From: an uncultured Lachnospiraceae bacterium
Lineage (GTDB): Bacteria; Bacillota; Clostridia; Lachnospirales; Lachnospiraceae
NCBI GenBank assembly: GCA_910583965.1
Contig: CAJUAE010000093.1
Span: forward strand, 1-12,827
Direction: 5' to 3'
DNA length: 12,827 nucleotides
Part shown: one piece after another, positions 7,261-12,827 of the stretch
Position numbering within the stretch: position 1 is the first letter of the stretch
Layout: every line of letters begins with the position of its first letter
Program-made: the position numbers and the translations under genes
The notes under the pieces: model-generated
What the model was told of the DNA's origin: nothing
The model's input: only the letters and a program-made list of their open reading frames with translations
Databases searched by the model: none

Positions 7261-7331
7261 ATAAGAGACTAACATGAATACCCACATTAGAAACAGAACG
7301 CCTGATTTTAAGAAGATTTACAAAAAGAGAT

Positions 7332-7856
7332 ATGGAAGCTCTTTTCTTAATTTTGAAAGATGAGGAAACCAATAAGTTTTTGCCTTGGTATCCCTTGAAA
7401 AGCCTTGAAGAAACAATAAAATTTTATGAAGAAAGATATGTTTCAAAATATGACTGCCCACAAGGCTATGCATATGCTATCTGTTTGAAAGAAAATAATT
7501 TCCCAATTGGTTATATCAATGTTAGCATGGAAGAAAGTCATGATTTTGGTTATGGACTTCGTAAGGAATTTTGGCACAAGGGAATTGTTACAGAAGCAGG
7601 TAAAGCAGTCGTAGCACAAGTTAAAAAAGATAGGTTGCCTTATATTACAGCGACCCATGATAGAAACAATCCAAGAAGTGGCAATGTTATGCAAAAGGTA
7701 GGTATGACATATTGTTATTCCTATGAAGAACAATGGCAGCCGAAGAATTTTTCTGTCATATTTAGAATGTATCAACTCAACTTTGACGATAATAATAATT
7801 TTGTATATAAAAAATATTGGAATAGGTATAACAATCATTTTGTTGAAAAATTGTAA
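7332..7856 (+). CDS. GNAT acetyltransferase (RimJ/RimL-like), N-terminus out of frame
   Basis: The frame encodes an Acetyltransf_3-type GNAT enzyme, which transfers an acetyl group from acetyl-CoA to an amine. Counting from the ATG at 7332, LRKEFWHKGIVTEA (76-89) is the acetyl-CoA binding motif and ITATHDRNNPRSGNVMQKVG (105-124) the following conserved block. Homology clearly extends upstream in the same frame from 7278, where IPTLETERLILRRFTKRD gives the usual first strand, but no ATG, GTG or TTG exists there and TGA (7275-7277) precedes it. The ATG at 7274, where the gene should start, is in another frame; two extra bases after ATGAAT would restore ATG-AAT-ATA-CCC. So the gene is either frameshifted at codon 3 or translated from 7332 without its first strand. 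GGAGG (7255-7259) lies 14 nt before ATG 7274. It is the only gene between the two inverted repeat arrays. Substrate unknown. Confidence 0.7.
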   Translation: MEALFLILKDEETNKFLPWYPLKSLEETIKFYEERYVSKYDCPQGYAYAICLKENNFPIGYINVSMEESHDFGYGLRKEFWHKGIVTEAGKAVVAQVKKDRLPYITATHDRNNPRSGNVMQKVGMTYCYSYEEQWQPKNFSVIFRMYQLNFDDNNNFVYKKYWNRYNNHFVEKL

Positions 7857-7949
7857 TTAACATATTCCAATTCTATTTTTTGTCTAAAATTCTCTTAACT
7901 TTCCTTGATTTTCAAAGCTTTGTGATATTCTAACTTCAAAATATATCTT

Positions 7950-7996
7950 TTTCCCTTATTTTTGCCCTTATGAGTAAATTACAAGGGAAAGTTTTT
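7950..7996 (+). terminator. Possible intrinsic terminator after the GNAT gene
   Basis: TTTCCCTT (7950-7957) pairs with AAGGGAAA (7983-7990), 8 bp, followed by GTTTTTG. The loop is long (25 nt) and the hairpin lies about 95 bp after the stop codon, so it is only a moderate candidate. Confidence 0.4.
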
Positions 7997-8049
7997 GTTA
8001 TTTAGTTTTCATTGTTTAACTCGTTTCCACAACCTTATTTCAAAATACC

Positions 8050-8158
8050 CTCATCTACCCACTTTTGCAGGCAGACAAATCAAAGATTTCACGCGAACTC
8101 CCTTCTGCCTGCTTTGGCAGGCGTACGAATCAGGATGTGTAAAATTTTAATTTCACAC
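8050..8158 (-). repeat. Right hairpin-repeat array, inverted relative to the left array
   Basis: Read on the minus strand this repeats the left array. Palindrome A comes first (8137-8158, one mismatch), then a linker containing ATCCTGATTCGTAC. Hairpin B follows (8107-8122, GCCTGC / GCAGGC), then GGGAGTTC and the left half of a second palindrome A (GCGTGAAATC-TTT-GATTT). That runs directly into another B-like segment (GTCTGCCTGC, 8067-8076). The missing half-palindrome fits a deletion between two GATTT copies. Compared with the left units, hairpin B has two T-A pairs changed to C-G, so both arms changed together. The stretch 7857-8356 holds no other gene: a possible terminator, this array and the spmA promoters. 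Confidence 0.8.
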
Positions 8159-8172
8159 GAACCATATGGAAA

Positions 8173-8201
8173 TTGATAATTGTAGATATTTAGCTTATTG
8201 T
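8173..8201 (+). promoter_or_regulatory. Weak candidate sigma-A promoter upstream of spmA
   Basis: TTGATA (8173-8178), a 17-bp spacer and TATTGT (8196-8201). The -10 is poor and the leader would be about 150 nt. The sigma-E-like element at 8295-8323 fits the gene better. Confidence 0.25.
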
Positions 8202-8294
8202 GAAGTATTTTCTAATAGCTGAATACATAACAGTTCAATAAATTCTCTAAACTATTGTACAACAAGTCAAAATGAAACTTACAAATACCATATT

Positions 8295-8323
8295 GCATAT
8301 CTTTTTTAGCAAATACATAAAAT
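8295..8323 (+). promoter_or_regulatory. Candidate sigma-E (mother-cell sporulation) promoter for spmA
   Basis: GCATATC (8295-8301), a 14-bp spacer and CATAAAAT (8316-8323) resemble the Bacillus sigma-E elements (an ATATT-type -35 and CATACAAT -10). Start of transcription near 8330 would be about 27 nt before the ATG at 8357. In Bacillus subtilis spm genes are under sigma-E control, which supports this reading. It is a by-eye match only. Confidence 0.4.
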
Positions 8324-8356
8324 AAAACAATATTAGATAAGTTGGTGAAATAAACT

Positions 8357-8989
8357 ATGATGAATTATATCTGGGGTGGTATGTTAATCATAGGGATTAT
8401 TTTTGGTGTGGCGACAGGAAATATGCAAGCAGTGACAGATGCTGTGCTGCAATCCTCCAAGGAAGCTATTACACTTGGCATTTCTATGCTTGGGATTGTT
8501 GCATTTTGGACAGGACTGATGGAAGTAGCCGAGGAATCAGGCGTTATTGCAGGACTTACGAAATTAATCTCACCATTGATGCGTTTCCTATTTCCCAAAA
8601 TACCAAAAGGGCACAGGGCATGGGATTCTTTATCTGCAAATTTTGTAGCAAATATATTGGGACTTGGCTGGGCTGCAACACCGGCTGGACTTCGGGCAAT
8701 GAGCGATTTGGAGGAGCTAGAAAGAGCACGCGTGAACAGTGAATTTGTGGAAACAATGGGCTCTCTAGGTGATGTGCAAAATTTTAGGGCAAGGACGGCC
8801 AGTAATGAGATGTGTACGTTTCTTGTGATGAATATCTCGTCGTTGCAGTTGATTCCAGTGAATATTATTGCTTACCGCAGCCAGTATGGGAGTGCCAATC
8901 CGGCAGCGGTGATCGCGCCTGCGATCGTGGCGACATTTTTTAGTACGGTGGTGGCGGTGGTATATTGTAAGATGATGGGGAGAAGATAG
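8357..8989 (+). CDS. spmA: Spore maturation protein A (SpmA), membrane protein
   Basis: A 210-residue polytopic membrane protein with the nucleoside-recognition (Gate) fold of SpmA. Helices are visible near 5-20, 38-56, 95-110, 152-172 and 185-204. Conserved stretches include NILGLGWAATPAGLRAM (99-115) and ASNEMCTFLVMNISSLQLIP (148-167), both typical of SpmA. In Bacillus and Clostridium SpmA works with SpmB during spore core dehydration and heat resistance. Length is normal and no defect is seen. The ATG at 8357 follows only a weak GGTGA (8344-8348); ATG 8360 is an alternative start. Oddly, spmB, normally immediately downstream, is absent: after the stop the base composition falls abruptly from GC-rich to AT-rich and accessory DNA begins. 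Confidence 0.92.
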   Translation: MMNYIWGGMLIIGIIFGVATGNMQAVTDAVLQSSKEAITLGISMLGIVAFWTGLMEVAEESGVIAGLTKLISPLMRFLFPKIPKGHRAWDSLSANFVANILGLGWAATPAGLRAMSDLEELERARVNSEFVETMGSLGDVQNFRARTASNEMCTFLVMNISSLQLIPVNIIAYRSQYGSANPAAVIAPAIVATFFSTVVAVVYCKMMGRR

Positions 8990-9179
8990 TTAATAGTGTA
9001 ACTTTACTTGGAGAATTTTTAAATCAATAATGCTAAATGTGTGTTTCTGTGATATGTTCTGAATAAAATTGATGAGAGTCTAAAGTCGCTAATTGTCGAT
9101 GTCTGCTGAGTTGGCAACTGTAGCGAGTCAGCCAATCAAAATTTCCAAGTCAAGAACACGATCATAGAAAAGAATTTAA
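8990..9179. other. Gene-free AT-rich junction between spmA and the defence region
   Basis: No reading frame, repeat or RNA gene could be recognised here. The only structure is a small nested inverted repeat near 9103-9133, GCTGA pairing with TCAGC around GTTGGCAAC. It may be the boundary of inserted DNA. Confidence 0.4.
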
Positions 9180-9208
9180 TTGATAAGATTAGTGCTCAGT
9201 GTTATACT
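9180..9208 (+). promoter_or_regulatory. Sigma-A promoter of the brnT-antitoxin remnant operon
   Basis: TTGATA (9180-9185), a 17-bp spacer and TATACT (9203-9208) give a start near 9214, about 80 nt before the brnT ATG. It is the strongest promoter seen upstream of the SIR2 gene and may drive brnT, the antitoxin gene and the SIR2 gene together. Confidence 0.55.
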
Positions 9209-9240
9209 ATTGACATAAAATAGATGCAGAAACGGAATTA

Positions 9241-9274
9241 ATTACATAATAGGTCTACACCCAAAGTATGTAAT
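9241..9274. promoter_or_regulatory. Inverted repeat in the brnT leader, possible operator
   Basis: ATTACATA (9241-9248) and TATGTAAT (9267-9274) are perfect 8-bp inverted copies separated by 18 bp, between the promoter and the brnT start. Toxin-antitoxin operons are usually autoregulated by the antitoxin, so an operator is plausible; a leader hairpin is the alternative. Confidence 0.3.
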
Positions 9275-9294
9275 AGTTGAAAAGGAAAATAAAC

Positions 9295-9515
9295 ATGAAA
9301 TTTGAATGGGATGAGAAGATAATAATACCATAAACAAAGAAGAACATAAGATTTCCTTTGAGACAGCAGCGTATGTTTTTGATGATTCGTATTATATTGA
9401 AATGTTTGACTTTGAGCACAGTGTTGATGAAGATCGGTATATTGCAATAGGCAAGGTTGGTGATATATTGTTTGTGGTAAGGAGCCTTTATTATGACCAA
9501 GACATTTATTATTGA
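9295..9515 (+). pseudogene. brnT: BrnT-type ribonuclease toxin, decayed
   Basis: The ATG at 9295, after AAAGGAAA, opens MKFEWDEK, the hallmark start of BrnT toxins (RelE-like ribonucleases), but then stops after 12 codons. The rest of the protein continues in another frame from 9321 (NNTINKEEHKISFETAAYVF, then EHSVDEDRYIAIGKVGDILF). Removing the AT at 9319-9320, or adding one base, restores WDEKNNTINKEEHKISFE. A second defect follows: after GDILFVV the sequence jumps straight to RSLYYDQDIYY, losing about 20 codons that in relatives hold the Arg-rich RLISAR-type block before the C-terminal tail. The reading frame is kept across that deletion. Both lesions should abolish activity. The end overlaps the antitoxin gene by 23 bp, as in intact BrnT operons. 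Confidence 0.75.
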
Positions 9516-9672
9516 GAATGGGCAAAAGCTTACACAAGAACAGTTGAAAGAAATTGAGGAAGCGCAAAACAGTCCTGTTGTATTTGATGAGGATTGTGAG
9601 GAGTTGTCACCCGCTATGATGAAGGCATTTAAGAGTGCGGTGGTGCAATCAAATCGCAGGAAAAAGGCTTAG
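9493..9672 (+). CDS. Small antitoxin-like protein partnering BrnT, 59 aa
   Basis: A complete 59-residue frame begins inside the end of brnT (23-bp overlap). It starts MTKTFIIENGQKLTQEQLKE and ends with a basic tail (QSNRRKKA). The middle carries PVVFDEDCEELSPAMMKAF, an acidic motif I recall in small antitoxin proteins encoded directly after BrnT toxins in Clostridia. Such a protein would bind and neutralise the toxin and often repress its own promoter. Here the toxin gene is broken, so this is an orphan antitoxin that has stayed intact. GGAGCC (9481-9486) lies 6 nt before the ATG. The next gene starts 66 bp downstream with no terminator seen between them. The family call is from recall, not alignment. 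Confidence 0.65.
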   Translation: MTKTFIIENGQKLTQEQLKEIEEAQNSPVVFDEDCEELSPAMMKAFKSAVVQSNRRKKA

Positions 9673-9738
9673 TAGGACAATTTGTACTAATTAGAGAACA
9701 ATGTAATTGAGAATGAAGAATACAGGAGTAAATTAATT

Positions 9739-12700
9739 GTGATAAACGACAATGGGATTTTAAATCATTATACCGAATCTAAAAAAATTATTAATGAGGC
9801 AAGACATGACGGACAATTGGTTATATTTGTTGGGGCTGGAGCCTCCATATGTTCTGGTATGCCTACATGGGGGCAAGCAGTAAAGGAAATTGCGACTCAT
9901 CTAGGTATTTCTGATGAGCCACTTGATTTCCTTCGCATTCCACAGTATTATTTCAATGCCAGAGGTAAAAAAGAGTATACAAAGCTAATGAGGAAAGTAT
10001 TTCGGCACGGAGATTTTCTCTCAAAGCATAAGATTCATGATAAAATTATTGAGTTCAATACCCATACAATTATTACAACGAATTATGACAATTTGATTGA
10101 AAAGGCAGCAGAAGATAACAGCGAGGTTATCTGTGTGGTTAGCAAAGATGCAGACCTTCCATATAGAAAAGGCGGAAAAGAACTTATTAAAATACACGGT
10201 GATTTTGAAAGTGACAATTTTGTATTGAAAGAAGATGATTATCTCTCATATTCACGAAATTTTAGACTGATTGAGAATTATGTGAAATCTATTATTGGCA
10301 CGAAGGTTGTTTTGTTTTTGGGTTATTCTTTTAGTGATCCAGATATTAAACAGATATTTTCATGGGCAAAAGATATCCTTGATGGGGACTTTCAAAGAGC
10401 ATATTTAATTGAATCTGGTAAAGAATATGATACTAATGAGGCTGATTATTATAAAAACTTTGGGATTAATGTGTTGTATGCATCTGTTCAGCTGAAGACA
10501 GAATTTAATAAGACTGATTTAACATTAAATCTTCTTAATATGCTTAAATGGTTGTTACATGAAGACAAGCTTACAAAGTTAGATGAATTATATGATGATT
10601 TAAAACCGTTTAAATACATGAATTTTGTCAGTGATCGGTATATTAGGGCTGCTTTTTATAAGGTTGATCTCAAGGTTAATGATGGATATATCAGTGAGTT
10701 TGATATGGGAAAAGGTCTTGATGAGTCTGGTAAAATTATCAGGAATCTTGCGTATGAACAGTATACAATGATTAGCTTAGCAGATAGTAATCAGACAGCA
10801 AATGAGGAAGAAATGGAAAAAAAAGAGCGTATCAATAAGTTGTTGGACAATTTCAAACCTGAGGAACATGATAAGAGAAAGATAAAGACAATTTTAGATA
10901 TTCTTGCTAAAAGTGGTGTGCATTATATAGAATTACATAACCCGTTAGAGAATAAAAGTGGCTGGCATCGCGATTGTATAGAATTAGCAAATTATGATAT
11001 GCCTGAATGGATTGAGGCGATCAATACTTTTGATTATCAAGTATTAGAAAATATTATTGATAAGAATAACGCTCACCTCGCAGAGAGCAGACCTCAATTA
11101 TATATGGAGCAAGGGTATATCAATTATGTGTTAAAAGAATACCTTGTTGCTTATAATTGTTTTAAAATGGCCGCAAGCATTTTTTATAGACATCAAGAAT
11201 ATTTTCAATATTTTATAGCTGAAATGAATCGTTTTTATATTGGAAAAATGGTTATTGACAGAGATGGTGTAATTAGTGGTGTTGACTCTGAGGATGCCAA
11301 GATAGTAAGCGAAGAAATCAAAGCAATCAATTTAGACAGAACATATAGAAGTTTGCCCGATTTTGGTGGTAATAACAAAGCTTTGAAAGATATTTATACA
11401 TTTAAAATAGCTTACACATTATTTCAAGATGCATATCTGACATCTGAAAAAGTAAGGGAACAGGCTAAAGCAAACTATATATTTTTCGGTGGAACAGCAG
11501 CGTTTGCTTCTATGAGAAGAAGTATGGAGGACTATTATAGTTATATTACTTTGAATCAACTGGCAGTTGATCAATATGTAGAAAATAGAGAAATTTTTAG
11601 AATATATTTTCAAAGTATCTTTGGATCAGTAATGACAGTTGACATGGATTCCTCTGATTATATCATCAAAAGTAGAAGTGGAAATGTACATGCGAACAAG
11701 TTAAGCAGGTTTGATCTGATGATAGCTCTTAGATATGAAGAATTAAAAAATTTACAAAGAATGCTGCAAAACATTACTATAAACTTACCAATGGAAGCTG
11801 ATGCCTTAGATTACTTATTGACTGTCATTATTAAATATAAAAAGCGGCCAATAAAGAGCATCTTTTTAGGAGACAATGTATTTTGGAAGGCAGTTTTGTT
11901 GTTGGGGTATTGCAAGCTTAATGGTGATGTAGTGGATAAAACATTTGAAAGGATTAATGAGTGCATAGTCGGTAATGATTATAGAGATTACAAGAATGTA
12001 CTAATCCGCTTTGGAAAGAATGCTGAGCTACAAGGTTTAATAACGAATGATAATATTAAATATATTACATCGTTCTTAGATAAAGAACTCGTGTATTTGT
12101 GTGATAATAAAACTGAGTCATTAATGCACATCAATCTGGTTCTTCAAAGTGCATGGCTAAGTCAAAAGTATGAGCAATCGTATGATGATAAGGATACTAT
12201 TTCAAAATTAATATCTAATGAAAGCAGAGTGTTGTGTGCAGAAGTATTTCCTTATGTTGGAGATGCGTGTAAAAATGTAATCAGTGAGGCATATAAGAAT
12301 TGGAAGTTGAAAAACGACAAAGCGGATATGGATTTTTACTGTTTATTGGTAAAGTCAGAGATATTAGTTCCTGACAAAGATGTTGAACAAGTTATTTATT
12401 CCCATTATAATAACCAAAAATTGAAAAGTGGATCAGAAAAAGACTCCCTGTTTATAATACCAGATCAAAAAGACGATTCATTAATATTTAATCTTGTTGA
12501 ATTATATCTCAGAGGGCTTATCATTGATACAGAAAGCTTGATCAATATTGTGAAAGAACAAAATATTAAGTCTGCTTTATGGCTGATGGATTATGAAAAC
12601 TATGATTATAGTATTTTTGATGTGAGCTGGGTTAAGTTATGTGCGCCTAATCTTTTAAAAGAGATATCTGATAAGCATTTTGTAAGAAAGAATATTGCTG

Positions 12701-12816
12701 AAAGATTTGTTGCCGCATATAATGCTAGTAGGGTTGACCAATCTCTTTTGGATATTTATTTTCGTTATTTTGCAGATACATTAAATTCAGAAAGTTTAAG
12801 TGCGAAATCTGTGTAA
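9739..12816 (+). CDS. dsr2: DSR2-like defence-associated sirtuin (SIR2 NADase plus helical sensor)
   Basis: A 1025-residue protein with an N-terminal SIR2_2 domain (about 22-250) and a long, mainly alpha-helical C-terminal part (about 260-1025). The NAD-binding loop is VGAGAS (31-36). TTNYDN (113-118) and KIHGD (151-155) hold the expected catalytic Asn115 and His153, and LFLGYSFSDPDI (192-203) closes the fold. The LRIPQYYFN (65-73) and VLKEDDYLSYSRN (162-174) stretches and the C-terminal ENYDYSIFDVSWVKL (from 953) match my recollection of Bacillus DSR2. As I recall, the Bacillus catalytic pair is N133/H171, the same 38-residue spacing. DSR2 depletes cellular NAD+ when its C-terminal region binds phage tail-tube protein, aborting infection. 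No zinc-binding cysteines of deacetylase sirtuins are seen. The start is GTG with AGGAG (9724-9728) 10 nt upstream. It is preceded by an orphan antitoxin gene and is intact at its 3' end. Confidence 0.88.
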   Translation: MINDNGILNHYTESKKIINEARHDGQLVIFVGAGASICSGMPTWGQAVKEIATHLGISDEPLDFLRIPQYYFNARGKKEYTKLMRKVFRHGDFLSKHKIHDKIIEFNTHTIITTNYDNLIEKAAEDNSEVICVVSKDADLPYRKGGKELIKIHGDFESDNFVLKEDDYLSYSRNFRLIENYVKSIIGTKVVLFLGYSFSDPDIKQIFSWAKDILDGDFQRAYLIESGKEYDTNEADYYKNFGINVLYASVQLKTEFNKTDLTLNLLNMLKWLLHEDKLTKLDELYDDLKPFKYMNFVSDRYIRAAFYKVDLKVNDGYISEFDMGKGLDESGKIIRNLAYEQYTMISLADSNQTANEEEMEKKERINKLLDNFKPEEHDKRKIKTILDILAKSGVHYIELHNPLENKSGWHRDCIELANYDMPEWIEAINTFDYQVLENIIDKNNAHLAESRPQLYMEQGYINYVLKEYLVAYNCFKMAASIFYRHQEYFQYFIAEMNRFYIGKMVIDRDGVISGVDSEDAKIVSEEIKAINLDRTYRSLPDFGGNNKALKDIYTFKIAYTLFQDAYLTSEKVREQAKANYIFFGGTAAFASMRRSMEDYYSYITLNQLAVDQYVENREIFRIYFQSIFGSVMTVDMDSSDYIIKSRSGNVHANKLSRFDLMIALRYEELKNLQRMLQNITINLPMEADALDYLLTVIIKYKKRPIKSIFLGDNVFWKAVLLLGYCKLNGDVVDKTFERINECIVGNDYRDYKNVLIRFGKNAELQGLITNDNIKYITSFLDKELVYLCDNKTESLMHINLVLQSAWLSQKYEQSYDDKDTISKLISNESRVLCAEVFPYVGDACKNVISEAYKNWKLKNDKADMDFYCLLVKSEILVPDKDVEQVIYSHYNNQKLKSGSEKDSLFIIPDQKDDSLIFNLVELYLRGLIIDTESLINIVKEQNIKSALWLMDYENYDYSIFDVSWVKLCAPNLLKEISDKHFVRKNIAERFVAAYNASRVDQSLLDIYFRYFADTLNSESLSAKSV

Positions 12817-12827
12817 TCGAAAATCAA

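Noticed and set aside
7274..7356. Programmed frameshifting to express the GNAT gene from ATG 7274
   Set aside because: The break is at codon 3 with no slippery heptamer or downstream pseudoknot of the expected kind; a simple indel is more likely.
8990..9300. Remnant of spmB after spmA
   Set aside because: No frame on the plus strand here resembles SpmB, even allowing frameshifts.
9238..9567. Long antisense reading frames across the brnT-antitoxin remnants
   Set aside because: They are shadows of the plus-strand toxin and antitoxin coding with no ribosome binding site or family resemblance.
9739..10490. SIR2 domain as a protein deacetylase
   Set aside because: No zinc-binding cysteine pairs are seen, and the SIR2_2 layout with a 760-residue helical extension fits NAD-depleting defence proteins.

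Overview
This is low-GC Firmicutes DNA, most likely from a motile, spore-forming Lachnospiraceae-type gut anaerobe. The reasons are the AT-rich composition, near-consensus housekeeping promoters (TTGNNN-17/18-TATAAT), GGAGG ribosome binding sites, a spore maturation gene (spmA), a Cache-type chemoreceptor, and a secreted protein and membrane protein pair of a kind I recall from Clostridia. The species cannot be named from sequence alone.

Left end (1-1520): the remains of a prophage. There is a minus-strand phage antirepressor pseudogene whose 5' part has been replaced and whose 3' part is frameshifted. It has its own terminator, and behind that lies an 18-codon stub resembling the first residues of a phage tail protein. 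Facing away from it is an intact 200-codon gene of unknown function. Its strong promoter lies inside the antirepressor's abnormal 5' end.

Core (1567-6900): a class Ic (MocR-like) aspartate-type aminotransferase on the minus strand, a 530-bp intergenic stretch, a membrane-protein gene followed by a secreted, membrane-anchored protein gene on the plus strand, and a methyl-accepting chemotaxis protein on the minus strand that ends 1 bp from the secreted protein's stop codon.

Cassette (7026-8160): a GNAT acetyltransferase coding region lies between two arrays of the same hairpin repeats in opposite orientation. Each array alternates a palindrome (GTGTGAAAT...ATTTCACAC) with a second hairpin whose stem changes in a compensatory way between copies. 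The GNAT reading frame is disrupted at its very start, so the gene may be decaying. I find no transposase or integrase nearby.

Right end (8295-12816): spmA with a candidate sigma-E promoter but without the usual spmB behind it. Next comes a decayed BrnT-type toxin gene (frameshift plus internal deletion) with an intact overlapping antitoxin-like gene. Last is a 1025-residue SIR2 protein resembling the anti-phage sirtuin DSR2, predicted to deplete NAD+ on phage sensing. The right end therefore looks like a small defence locus placed beside spmA. The two observations most worth following are the inverted hairpin-array cassette and the DSR2 gene sitting behind an orphan antitoxin and its surviving promoter.
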